Below, piece by piece: positions 23,826-33,093 of a DNA stretch of 50,984 nt. The first letter of the stretch is position 1. Every line of letters starts with the position of its first letter. The position numbers and the translations under genes were made by a program. This DNA comes from Bacteroidales bacterium (GTDB lineage: Bacteria; Bacteroidota; Bacteroidia; Bacteroidales; UBA3663), in contig JAFZBE010000010.1 of NCBI GenBank assembly GCA_017561935.1, forward strand, positions 1-50,984. Reading direction: 5' to 3'. The notes beneath the pieces were generated by a model that saw only the letters and a program-made list of their open reading frames with translations, was not told where the DNA came from and made no database searches.

Positions 23826-26294
23826 TCAGGGAGCGAGTTCCAAATGGTTCTTTCCACCGTGGAGGGGATAGGTCTTTTCGTTCCAGACAAATTCTCCCGA
23901 AACGGAAGCCGGTAGCTCGATGTCGGCGCAGAAACAAGTGTTGGCATTCCTGCCTCGGCCTTGTTTCCTGTATTCGTAGGCCACAGTGATAGTGCCATCG
24001 GGGTGGGGCATGGTGCCTCGGATCTTGCGGATGTCGCCCAGGCAGGGTGCAATGCGCACGGTGCGGAAGGCGGGCGATGCGCTGTCGATGCCGAGGAGGA
24101 TGCGGAAGAACTCGATGTTTGGACTTGCTCCCCAGGCATGACAGTCGGAGCGCGAAGTGTTGACATCGGAGGTCTCACACCAGGTGGTCAGCCCGTTGGC
24201 GATGTTCTCGCGCCATTTGTCGAGCCACGACAGGTAATCGTTGCCGAGCCCTGCCTTGGCTAAAGCCTGGTGGAGGTAGAAGCGGAAGTAGATGGTACAA
24301 TAGTCGAGCGACGTGTCGGCGAGGGTTTGCTCGGCGAGTTGCCGTGCTTCCTCACCTTCGACAAGTCCCGTGAGGATGGCCAAAGCTTGTGCGTGCTGTG
24401 CGAACTGCCTGCGATCGGTATTGTTGGCAAAGAGTCCGCGTTCGGCTACCCAATAGTTCTGCTTGATTGACTGGGCCAACAGTTCGGCAGATGTGGCATA
24501 GCGCTTTGACATGAAGTCATTGCCCATGCCTTGCTCGATGTCGCCCATAAGCTGGTAGGCCATGAGCAGCTGTAGATCGAGGATGCTGGTGGCACCGTCG
24601 GCGGCAGGTTGTGGAACACCCATTGCCCACCCGGGATTGTAGCACCAGTCGGTGAAGTTCCAGCCTGGAAGTCCGCTTACACGACCATCGTCGAGCGTAT
24701 AGCGTGCGAAGTAATGCAGAATCTGTTCGGCACCGGGCACAAGGTCATAGACGAAGTCGGGATCGTTGCCGTACATCAGATAGTCGTGCAGGGCATAGAT
24801 GTAATGAAGGGAGTAAGGCGTGATGTACTGCGGCAACTCCGAAGGAGCTCGCCCCATGGTGATGCCCTCGGCATTGCGGCTCATGTCGGCCTGACGCAGG
24901 TAGTTGCGAACCAGACGGTCGTCACCAGCGTTGTAGAGCGAGACAAGAGCCTGGATTCGCGTGTCGCCCAGATACTGCAGCTGCTCGTAATAGGGGCAGT
25001 CGGTATAGGTCTCGATGGCACAAAGTCGTGCTGTGCGCCACCCGATTTCCATCATCTGCAGGAGCTCTTGGTTGTCGGTACCCAACGAGGCCTTTTGCTC
25101 GAAGGGGAATCCCACGAAGGTGCTTGACACATCGTCGAGGCAGAGTGCTTCGTCTCGGGTTTCGATATGGAGGTTCACGTAGCGGAAGGTGCGCCAGTCG
25201 AGCGAGGTGAATTGTTGCCCATCTTTGCCGCTGGAGATAAGTACATCGTGGCGACCTATCATCACCTTGCCCTCTGTCTGGTTGCGATTGCCTTTGGCAG
25301 GTTCACGTCGAGGATCGTCTGTTCCCGAAGCCTCATAGAGCGCTTCGGCATACTGCACGGTGATGGTCGAAGCCTCGCCTTTCGAGAAACGCAGTTTGAA
25401 GTAGCCGTTGGTGAGCTCCTGCTGATCGAGCAAGAGATCGACAGTGGTGCCTGCCGGGATGATCACAGTGGCTTGTTGGGCCGGCCATCCCTTGGGCAGC
25501 TTCAATCCGCCATCGCGGCGCACCGCCGATATGCGTTTCTCGAAACGCTCGACTTGTGGCAACGTCGAAGCCACAAGGGGATGACCCATATATACACCCG
25601 TGCCACTCGCGTCGTCATGCGGAGCGCCCAGAGCGTAGGGGTGGGCAGCTTTCCAGTCGGACAATGTATTGTTGGGGTCTTTCCAATCGGCTATCGACAG
25701 GTTCATATCAACCTGCTCGCCCGCACCCAGGGCATAGTAACCTGGTACGCGCTGACGCAGCGGTGAATAGCCCGGATCCTGGATGCACTTCCACGAGCCA
25801 TCGGTATCAAGGACCCTCGCAGCACCTTCGCCCATCAAGATGAAACCTGTCTGGATGGTGGCGTTGGGCACAGGCTTGAAGGGGCCTTCGTTCCATACCT
25901 GTGCAGCCACTACATTCCGACCCGACTTGAGGTAGGGAGCGATGTCGAGCGTCTCGTAGTTCCAATGCTTCGAGTCGTTGCGGGCGGGACCGAGCGAAGC
26001 CAGTTCGCCGTTGACATAGAGCTTATATCGCTGGTCGGCCGACACATGAATCGTGAACTCCCCAGGCACGGCTGCGAGGTCGATGTCCTTGCGAAAGTAA
26101 TATACACCGTAAGCATCACGATCGGAGTCGGGCACTTCGATCCAGGCTGCATTCCACTGTTCCTTGAGCATATTGAAATGCTCACGTTGCCGGGCACTCT
26201 CGATCATCTGGTCAACAGGGATGCCCCATTGGGCTACAGCTGGGACAGATACAGCGAGCAACAGCGCTGAAATGATTTGTCGTGAGATGTTCAT
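23826..26294 (-). CDS. Alpha-L-rhamnosidase, GH78
   Basis: An 822-residue secreted protein (signal peptide MNISRQIISALLLAVSVPAVA). The N-terminal beta-sandwich has FTIHVSADQRYKLYVNGELAS, then ARNDSKHWNYETLDI, typical of rhamnosidase carbohydrate-binding domains. The (alpha/alpha)6 barrel has TYTDCPYYEQLQYLGDTR, a Bacteroidetes variant of the GH78 acid motif, and GWNFTDWCYNPGW. The C-terminal sandwich ends with PHPDGTITVAYEYRKQG. It releases terminal alpha-L-rhamnose. It is the last gene of the locus, 20 bases after the esterase. Confidence 0.9.
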   Translation of the reverse strand: MNISRQIISALLLAVSVPAVAQWGIPVDQMIESARQREHFNMLKEQWNAAWIEVPDSDRDAYGVYYFRKDIDLAAVPGEFTIHVSADQRYKLYVNGELASLGPARNDSKHWNYETLDIAPYLKSGRNVVAAQVWNEGPFKPVPNATIQTGFILMGEGAARVLDTDGSWKCIQDPGYSPLRQRVPGYYALGAGEQVDMNLSIADWKDPNNTLSDWKAAHPYALGAPHDDASGTGVYMGHPLVASTLPQVERFEKRISAVRRDGGLKLPKGWPAQQATVIIPAGTTVDLLLDQQELTNGYFKLRFSKGEASTITVQYAEALYEASGTDDPRREPAKGNRNQTEGKVMIGRHDVLISSGKDGQQFTSLDWRTFRYVNLHIETRDEALCLDDVSSTFVGFPFEQKASLGTDNQELLQMMEIGWRTARLCAIETYTDCPYYEQLQYLGDTRIQALVSLYNAGDDRLVRNYLRQADMSRNAEGITMGRAPSELPQYITPYSLHYIYALHDYLMYGNDPDFVYDLVPGAEQILHYFARYTLDDGRVSGLPGWNFTDWCYNPGWAMGVPQPAADGATSILDLQLLMAYQLMGDIEQGMGNDFMSKRYATSAELLAQSIKQNYWVAERGLFANNTDRRQFAQHAQALAILTGLVEGEEARQLAEQTLADTSLDYCTIYFRFYLHQALAKAGLGNDYLSWLDKWRENIANGLTTWCETSDVNTSRSDCHAWGASPNIEFFRILLGIDSASPAFRTVRIAPCLGDIRKIRGTMPHPDGTITVAYEYRKQGRGRNANTCFCADIELPASVSGEFVWNEKTYPLHGGKNHLELAP

Positions 26295-26313
26295 ATCCCC
26301 TCATTTTGATGGG

Positions 26314-28005
26314 TTACTGATGATATTCGAGTTTCTTGGTCTCGGTATTGCGCGAGAAATGGCGCCAGAAGTCCCAGATAAGGCGTGCGGCTGGCTTGAA
26401 GTTCCAATGGCCGTAGTCGTTGATGGCCATGATACGTATCATGGGGTGGTCGCCCTTGTATAGCTGACCGAACTCGATGGTGATGTCCTCACCCTTGCCG
26501 GTATGAATCTGTTCGCGGTCGCGCAGGGCAAAGCCGAAGGTCGCGTCAATGGAAAAGTCGAGGTCGCCCGTAACTTCCATATCGTTCACCGTCTCATAGA
26601 GACGCCACACGTTGAGGTATGGATTGTCGCGCCAAGTGTCCTTGTTGTAGAAACGGATGACGTCATCATCGGTGCCGAATACCGAGCAGTAGCCCACTTC
26701 GACGAAGCCACGCTTTTGGCGTGCCTCGGCCATGATGGGCTCAATGCCGTAGCCGTAATAGCCGGTTCCGTCACCAGCGAAAATTCCTCCTGAGTGGCCC
26801 GCCACGGCAGCAAACAGGTGAGACTTGCGTACGCCCAGCATATTGCTGGTCATCGCTCCTGCCGAAAGACCTTCGCAATAGATGCGCGAAGCGTCGATCT
26901 GGGGATATTTCTTCATGATGACATTGATGGCACCCTCGATGCCGTCAAGGCCCATAGGGATGTAGCCATGGCTGCCCTGCCATTCCATCTCGACCACCAT
27001 GAAGCCTTCTTCGGCTGCAAGCTCTACGAAGCCTGAGGTCTCGCTCTGCGTACGGGGGTCATTGCCGTGCCCATGCAGTATCACTACCAACGGCACTGTT
27101 CCTTCGGATGCTTCCTTGGCCTGCTTCGGAATATATTCATACCACAGGTACTTGTCGGGTTCACCCTGACCGCCTGCACGATTGAGGTCAACGATCGGGA
27201 ATTCCACCACATTGCGCTCGATGTCGAGCTTATCGAACATGGGGAACGATACGAGCTCGAAGTTCTTGATTCCTTCGGGATTGTCGATGCCACGCGTCAT
27301 GTAGAACGTGCGATTCAGGTTGTTGTACCGATAGTTGGCGCTCAGTACCTTGTCCCACGCATCGGCCAGAAGTTCGGCTACCGTGGCCTTGGTATCCTTG
27401 TTGACCACGACCTGGAGCAACGGGTCGGCAGCAGCCTTCCCATCAGTGGCGATGTAAGGCTTTGCGGCAGCAGCTGCGCCCTTGCCACCCAGATAGGCGG
27501 GAACTGGAAGGGCCACTTTTTTGCCTGCGGCACCATGGATGGCGACGATGCCGGCAATGGCACCTGTTATGTCGCTTGCTGCAAGGTGCTGGTTGACGAA
27601 TGTCGCACCCTTGCCAATGCCGATCACCTTGATGTTGGTGGCAGGGCCTCGCTTGCCGATGAGGTCACGAAAAGCCTCCACGTCCGACGCCTGCCACTTT
27701 TCGCCTGCAGGATTGACGACGACGACACCCCCTGAATAGTTCTTCGCCCAGCCAATCAGACCGAGTTCGTTGGCCAGCGTCAGTGCACTGGCGGCATCGA
27801 GCTTTTGGTCGGGGAACAGGTAGAATTGGGGGCCATGGCCTGCACGTGCCTTTACATCACGATTGAACGGGAGATTGAAGGTCAGTGCTGACGTCCCCTC
27901 TATTGCCGAAAACTCGTTCTCGGGCCCACGCGGACCCATAGGAGGCTGACCGCAAGCGGCCAGCACAGCTATGGACAAAAGGATTGATAATGCTATTCTT
28001 TTCAT
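26314..28005 (-). CDS. Lipoprotein alpha/beta-hydrolase esterase
   Basis: A 563-residue protein with a lipobox signal peptide (VLAACG), so it is likely surface- or periplasm-anchored. Residues ~300-530 hold an alpha/beta hydrolase with oxyanion block LVVILHGHGNDPRT and nucleophile elbow CEGLSAGAMTSN, as in LpqC/PHB-depolymerase-like and feruloyl/acetyl esterases. The preceding ~250 residues look like a degenerate hydrolase fold (IKVIGIGKGATFV, with Lys where the elbow Ser is expected). In a rhamnoside locus it probably removes ester decorations; the acid removed is unknown. Confidence 0.8.
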   Translation of the reverse strand: MKRIALSILLSIAVLAACGQPPMGPRGPENEFSAIEGTSALTFNLPFNRDVKARAGHGPQFYLFPDQKLDAASALTLANELGLIGWAKNYSGGVVVVNPAGEKWQASDVEAFRDLIGKRGPATNIKVIGIGKGATFVNQHLAASDITGAIAGIVAIHGAAGKKVALPVPAYLGGKGAAAAAKPYIATDGKAAADPLLQVVVNKDTKATVAELLADAWDKVLSANYRYNNLNRTFYMTRGIDNPEGIKNFELVSFPMFDKLDIERNVVEFPIVDLNRAGGQGEPDKYLWYEYIPKQAKEASEGTVPLVVILHGHGNDPRTQSETSGFVELAAEEGFMVVEMEWQGSHGYIPMGLDGIEGAINVIMKKYPQIDASRIYCEGLSAGAMTSNMLGVRKSHLFAAVAGHSGGIFAGDGTGYYGYGIEPIMAEARQKRGFVEVGYCSVFGTDDDVIRFYNKDTWRDNPYLNVWRLYETVNDMEVTGDLDFSIDATFGFALRDREQIHTGKGEDITIEFGQLYKGDHPMIRIMAINDYGHWNFKPAARLIWDFWRHFSRNTETKKLEYHQ

Positions 28006-28026
28006 TGTGTCTGAGGTCAGTGGGTG

Positions 28027-29832
28027 TTAGTTCCAACCCTTGTTCTGCTCCATGGGAGCATCAGAGTTGAGGTTAATCACGGTCAGCGGGATGGGGAAGA
28101 GGTTCCAGGCTGGTGCTCCGCCCTTTTGCTGGAGGTCGTTAGTGAACATGGTGTAGTTGGAGAGCTGGTAAGTCATGTCGTCGTTGCTGCCGTTGGAGCT
28201 GCCCAGACGGAGCAGGGTGGGCCAGCGATGCTCTTCGAAGAGGAGCTCACGGGCACGCTCGTCGAGGATGTCGCGCATCGTCACGGTCGAATACTTGTAG
28301 GAGGCCTGTGCACGATCGCGCACCACGTTGACTGTCTCGGCAGCCTTGGCAGCATCACCATTGCGCAGATAAGCCTCGGCGAGGAGCAGGTAGGTTTCGG
28401 ACGAACGGGCGATGTAATTGTCACGACCGTACTGGAAGCCGAAAGGCTGTCCGATGTAACCCACATGGTGGTCGGTGAAGCCCCAACCGTCCTGCATGGC
28501 AATCTTGCATGATACGCGCATCAGTGCCGATGGGAACTGAAGCCATTCCTTCTGGCACACCTCGCCATGATGCCTCGACATCACATCGAGAACGACAGGG
28601 TGACAGAGAACCACCTCGGAGTTGCGGATATCGCCGTCGGCAAATGCACCGCTCCAAACCACCTCGTCGGCATAGTCGGTCTGTCCGATCAGTCCCCATG
28701 AGGTACCACCGAGGTAGGGACCCATGTTGGCACCGATGTAGGCAGGATCCATCTGGGTCATCTCCTTCCACGGTCCCGACGAATTCGGTTCGACGTTGGC
28801 ATCGTTCCAGATGATGTCGCGGTAGGGGGCACCTACGGTGAGACCATTGAGGTTCACCATGCCACCATTGACCGACCAGTTGTCGTACGAAGGAGCCTCG
28901 GCTACCATCAGGCTCTCGGTGTTGCCTGCGCTGTAGTTGTAGTTGCCGATTTGGAAAAGGTCATAGAAGACGTTGCCGTCAGCCTTGTAGTTGGGTACAC
29001 CGGCGAATCCCGTACCCGTGTCGGCCGCATTGGCACGCACGCCGAAGCGTTGTGTCATGAGGGGATGGGCAGCCACCACCTTGCTGGCAGCGTCGATGGC
29101 GCTCGAGAAGTTACCCTTGTCGCCGGTCTCGACACCCTGTGCCAGATAAGCCTCGGCGAGGTAATGGTTGGCGATACCCTTGGCGGCACGACCATCCTGC
29201 TTGGGATACTGGGGCAGTCCGGCCTCGGCCTCGCGAAGGTTCTCGATGGCAAAGGCATAGGTCTCCTGACGAGTGGCGCGGGTATAGTCGAACTTCAGCT
29301 CCTCGCTGTATTCACGCACGATGGGCACGCCACCAAAGCATTCTCCAAGTCGGAGGTATGCCCAACCCAGGAAGAACTTCGACTGAGCTACGGCATATTC
29401 CTTTTCCGAAGGATCCTTCCACTCGACGAGCTCGGCACCATGCAGCGCCAGGTTGGCGTAGGAAGCCAGCTTATACAACTCGTTCCACAGCGTATTGAAG
29501 TCGGCGGTGTTGGTGTTCAGACTCATGTAGTTCGAGAAGCAGCCAGCTGCCATGTGGGGATAAGCCTGTCCGCCGTCGATCATGTCGGAGCCATTGCCGC
29601 CCAGAAGGTTACTGGCTGCAACACCCTCGACGTAGAAGTTATGCCAGCCGTACATATAGTTGAAGGCCACATACTGGCGAGCCACGGCGGCATCAACCTG
29701 CGTACTCTTGGTGAAGGCCGTCTCGACGGTATAGATGGTTTTGGGGTTTTCCTCAAGAAACTCGTTGTCATCGCACGATGCCCAGGCACCTGCTATCAAC
29801 AAACCTGCGAAAAGATAATTCAGTGATTTCAT
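28027..29832 (-). CDS. susD-like: SusD/RagB-like glycan-binding lipoprotein
   Basis: A 601-residue lipoprotein (AGAWASCDDNEFLEENP). Helical TPR-like SusD architecture is shown by YKLASYANLALHGAE, FFLGWAYLRLGECFGG and VPIVREYS. The C-terminal ETYLLLAEAYLRNGDAAKAAE and ILDERARELLFEEHRWPTLLR are SusD hallmarks. It captures the oligosaccharide at the outer surface and delivers it to the SusC channel. It begins 16 bases after the SusC stop. Confidence 0.95.
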   Translation of the reverse strand: MKSLNYLFAGLLIAGAWASCDDNEFLEENPKTIYTVETAFTKSTQVDAAVARQYVAFNYMYGWHNFYVEGVAASNLLGGNGSDMIDGGQAYPHMAAGCFSNYMSLNTNTADFNTLWNELYKLASYANLALHGAELVEWKDPSEKEYAVAQSKFFLGWAYLRLGECFGGVPIVREYSEELKFDYTRATRQETYAFAIENLREAEAGLPQYPKQDGRAAKGIANHYLAEAYLAQGVETGDKGNFSSAIDAASKVVAAHPLMTQRFGVRANAADTGTGFAGVPNYKADGNVFYDLFQIGNYNYSAGNTESLMVAEAPSYDNWSVNGGMVNLNGLTVGAPYRDIIWNDANVEPNSSGPWKEMTQMDPAYIGANMGPYLGGTSWGLIGQTDYADEVVWSGAFADGDIRNSEVVLCHPVVLDVMSRHHGEVCQKEWLQFPSALMRVSCKIAMQDGWGFTDHHVGYIGQPFGFQYGRDNYIARSSETYLLLAEAYLRNGDAAKAAETVNVVRDRAQASYKYSTVTMRDILDERARELLFEEHRWPTLLRLGSSNGSNDDMTYQLSNYTMFTNDLQQKGGAPAWNLFPIPLTVINLNSDAPMEQNKGWN

Positions 29833-29848
29833 ATTGTGTCGTAGTTTT

Positions 29849-32800
29849 TTAGAATCGTAAATTTAAGCCAAAGGTGAATGTACGTGCCAGCTGGAACCCA
29901 CGGGAGTCACGAACTTCGGGATCGCTGAATTCCCAGTCGGGAGCTATGAAGAACAGGTTTGAACCCGAAACGTATGCCTGCAGACTGTTGATGCCAATCT
30001 TCTTCATCCAGGCTCCCTTCACGTTGTATGCGAGGTTGACGTCCTGGAGGCGTACGAAGCCATACTTCTGCGTGCCGATGAACATCGAGAGGTCGCCATT
30101 GGGGCCGAGGTGCTTCATGTCGCGGTTCTCTTCGGTCCAGAATGGGTGATTCTCGGCATTCAGATAAGCCATGTTCTCGAAGCATGTGAAGGCATTGTTG
30201 TTGGCTGCAATGCCATACTTGTCGCTACTGAAGGTGCCCGAGAAGAGGAAGTAGAGCGAAAGGTCGCGCCAGGTCAGGGTGTTGCCCATGTTGAGGATGA
30301 AAGCTGGCTTGTTGAAGCCCAGGATGGTGCGGTCGTCGGGAGTGATCACTCCATCGCCATTCATATCGACGTACATGGGGTCGCCGGGTTTGGCTCCATT
30401 CTTTTCGATATAGGTTAGGTCGTCGGTCTGTACGACGCGGTCGAACTTGTAGCCGTAAATGGCACCAAGAGACTCGTTGAGGAACAACTCGTTGGTGATG
30501 TCGTCGTTGCCGTCGCCATAAAGCTCCTTGAGGATACTGCGGCTCAGGGTGAACTGCAGGTTGGTGGTCCACGAGAAGTCCTTGGTCTTCATATTGAGGC
30601 TACGAAGGCTGGCCTCGATGCCCCAGTTGCGGATCTTGCCCATGGTGGCATACTGCGAACTCATGCCTGAACCCATCACTGGGATGGTGCGCTCAAAGAT
30701 CTGGTCGGTAGTATTGGCGAAATAGGCATCGACCTCGAAGTGAAGGCGTCCGCCCTTCAGCAGGTCGCTCTCCAGGCCGAAGTTCCACGAAGTGGTGGTC
30801 TCCCAACCCAGTGCGGGGTTGCCCAGGGTAGCAAGGCCCTGACCGAAGACTACGTCGTTGCCGAAGTAGGCGACATAACCGCCTGCCATGCCGACGTTCA
30901 TCTGTGAAAGCGTCTGATAGGGAGCGAGGCTCTGGTTACCATTCTTGCCCCACGATGCCTTCAGCTTGGTATTGCTGGCCCAAGGCATCGACTTCTTGAA
31001 GAAGTCCTCGTTGCTGATGGTCCATGCAAGACCTACGGCGGGGAAGGTGCCCCACTTCTTGTCGCTACCGAATACTGACGAACCGTCGCGACGTACCGAA
31101 GCATTGAAGTGATAAGTGTCGCGGAAGGAATAGTTGACGCGCCCCAGCCAGCCCACATTGTTGTGCAAAGTGTAGGTGATTTCATCGACCTTCTGGGTCT
31201 TGGCATTGTTGAGACCATAGTAGCCTAACGTAGTGTTGCCCAAGCCTGCGAAGTCGGTGCCTGTGGAGGTGCTACCATCCACGCGGTCGGAGTCGCGGGT
31301 ATATACTGCTGTGGCGCTGAAGAAGTGTGGACCGAAGTCGCGGGTATAGGTGACGATGTGGTCCATCACGTACGAATTGCTCTTCGTGTTGGCAATCGAG
31401 CCGTTGGCCTCGGTGAGATGTCCGTCATAGACCTCGGAGGTATAAGGCTCGTTCATCTGGATATAATAGTTCTCGTGCAGGAAGTTGCGTGTCAGGTTCT
31501 GACGTGTGTTGTAGGTTCCTGTCACCTTATAGCTCAAACCCTTGATGCCCGGAATCTGGATCTCGAGTTCGCCACCCAGGGCGATGCTGTAGATACGCAT
31601 CTGAGCATCGACACCCGACTCGACACGCCACATGGGGTTCACATCGTCGGTGGTATGTTCGGTGATGTACTTGCGCAGCGATACGCCATCCTCGAGATAA
31701 GGCTCACCCCAAGGCGAGAAATAGCGTGAGGTATAAGGACGCTGGCCGTCAGTGCTCATTGAGGCGTAGTTGAAATTCATGCCCGCCTTGATATATTTCG
31801 TGACCTTGGTATTGAATCGGCCGTTCAGCGTCACACGCTTGAAGGGATTGCCCTTGATGAAGTTCTCGTTGTTGGACACCGAGCCACCAAACGAGTAATC
31901 CATATTTTCGCTGGCACCCGAGATGTTGAGCGAATAGTTCTGACGCACACCCGTCTGTGAATAGTAGTCAACCCAGTCAGTCTCTTCGCCCTTCTCATAG
32001 TTTTGTCGCTCCAAAGCCGTCATCCATGTGGTGGTTCCAACAGGAAGACCTTGGCGTGCATTGATGAGTTCGATATAACCTTCACCGTCGCGAAGATCGG
32101 GCTTATAGGCTGCCTGTGCCAGTGCCACCGATGCACGGAAGTTGATCATTGGCTTGCCTTGTGCTCCCTTTTTGGTGGTAATCATAATTACACCATTGGC
32201 TGCCTGCGAACCGTAGGCTGCGAGTGAGGTGGCATCCTTCAGGACGCTCATCGACTCGACGATGTTGGGGTCAATGTCGTTCATCGTACCCTTGAAGATC
32301 ACACCATTGACTACAATCAGCGGCTGCGAACCGCCATTGATCGACTTCTGTCCGCGGATCTGGATGCTCGATGATGTACCCTGCACACCGCTTTGTGACA
32401 TCGAAAGGCCGGGGATCAGACCACGAAGCATATCAGTAGGACTTGTCGGAGCAAGGTTGGCAACTGGGCCGTCGGCCACATTCATCGTAGCTACCGAACC
32501 GGTGAAGTTTCTGCGCTTTGTAACGCCATAACCTACTACCACAACGTCTTCAAGTACCTCAGAATCCTCTTCAAGGATGATGGACATCGGCTTGGCCATT
32601 GCTGCAATCTCGATGGTCTTGTACCCGATGTACGAAACCTGAAGCTTTGCACCCACTTTCGCTACCGAAAGGGTAAAATTGCCATCGATATCAGTTACTA
32701 CACCATTCAACGTGCCCACCTCAAGGATGTTGGCACCGATTACAGGTTCGCCTAGGACATCGACCACTACGCCACTGACGCTCACTTGAGCCATCAATGA

Positions 32801-32869
32801 TGCGGAAGAACACAGAAGGAGCATCAGCAACGATGCCAGCCACTTCTTGGTTTTCAGATACTGTTTCAT
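29849..32869 (-). CDS. susC-like: SusC/RagA-like TonB-dependent transporter
   Basis: A 1006-residue outer-membrane protein from the ATG at 32869; 45 upstream in-frame codons cross the promoter and are excluded. It has a signal peptide, then a CarboxypepD_reg-like domain (VSGVVVDVLGEPVIGANI, GVVTDIDGNFTL). A TonB-box-like segment VVVVGYGVTKRRNFTGS precedes the plug (QIRGQKSINGGSQPLIVVNG). The barrel ends in the usual aromatic C-terminus (TFGLNLRF). It imports glycans bound by SusD, powered by TonB/ExbBD. There is no anti-sigma-binding extension, so regulation must come from another protein, probably the DUF6377-type gene. Confidence 0.96.
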   Translation of the reverse strand: MKQYLKTKKWLASLLMLLLCSSASLMAQVSVSGVVVDVLGEPVIGANILEVGTLNGVVTDIDGNFTLSVAKVGAKLQVSYIGYKTIEIAAMAKPMSIILEEDSEVLEDVVVVGYGVTKRRNFTGSVATMNVADGPVANLAPTSPTDMLRGLIPGLSMSQSGVQGTSSSIQIRGQKSINGGSQPLIVVNGVIFKGTMNDIDPNIVESMSVLKDATSLAAYGSQAANGVIMITTKKGAQGKPMINFRASVALAQAAYKPDLRDGEGYIELINARQGLPVGTTTWMTALERQNYEKGEETDWVDYYSQTGVRQNYSLNISGASENMDYSFGGSVSNNENFIKGNPFKRVTLNGRFNTKVTKYIKAGMNFNYASMSTDGQRPYTSRYFSPWGEPYLEDGVSLRKYITEHTTDDVNPMWRVESGVDAQMRIYSIALGGELEIQIPGIKGLSYKVTGTYNTRQNLTRNFLHENYYIQMNEPYTSEVYDGHLTEANGSIANTKSNSYVMDHIVTYTRDFGPHFFSATAVYTRDSDRVDGSTSTGTDFAGLGNTTLGYYGLNNAKTQKVDEITYTLHNNVGWLGRVNYSFRDTYHFNASVRRDGSSVFGSDKKWGTFPAVGLAWTISNEDFFKKSMPWASNTKLKASWGKNGNQSLAPYQTLSQMNVGMAGGYVAYFGNDVVFGQGLATLGNPALGWETTTSWNFGLESDLLKGGRLHFEVDAYFANTTDQIFERTIPVMGSGMSSQYATMGKIRNWGIEASLRSLNMKTKDFSWTTNLQFTLSRSILKELYGDGNDDITNELFLNESLGAIYGYKFDRVVQTDDLTYIEKNGAKPGDPMYVDMNGDGVITPDDRTILGFNKPAFILNMGNTLTWRDLSLYFLFSGTFSSDKYGIAANNNAFTCFENMAYLNAENHPFWTEENRDMKHLGPNGDLSMFIGTQKYGFVRLQDVNLAYNVKGAWMKKIGINSLQAYVSGSNLFFIAPDWEFSDPEVRDSRGFQLARTFTFGLNLRF

Positions 32870-32930
32870 GCGTTTTTGTAATTTATTATTTAATGTATGG
32901 ATAATAGGATTTTCGTCTGTTTTGACGGTG

Positions 32931-32938
32931 CAAAGATA
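32931..32938 (-). promoter_or_regulatory. -7 element of the SusC promoter
   Basis: TATCTTTG on the minus strand, about 60 bases upstream of the SusC start. There is no good TTTG 20 bp upstream, which fits an activated promoter. Three conserved WTRGTAA sites lie upstream. Confidence 0.75.
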
Positions 32939-32964
32939 CGGCCTTTTTATCTGATACACAAGAG

Positions 32965-33052
32965 TTGGTAATTCACTTGGTGAAAGGCCATAGTAAGTTT
33001 TCAAAAATTCAGATTGCTATAAATCAACGAGTTAAGGTTTTGCAATAGTAAG
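32965..33052 (-). promoter_or_regulatory. Candidate operator of the rhamnoside locus, SusC copy
   Basis: Plus-strand words TTGGTAA (32965), ATAGTAAG (32990) and ATAGTAAG (33045) lie 34, 59 and 114 bases from the first base of the -7 element. The MBL-fold promoter has the same words at 34, 59 and 115. TGCAATAGTAAGAT (33041-33054) is a 14-base identity with 36974-36987. TC and TGAA between the sites are also shared. Confidence 0.7.
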
Positions 33053-33093
33053 ATAGATTCGCATATTACAGTTGATGGTTGGGAGACAGCACA

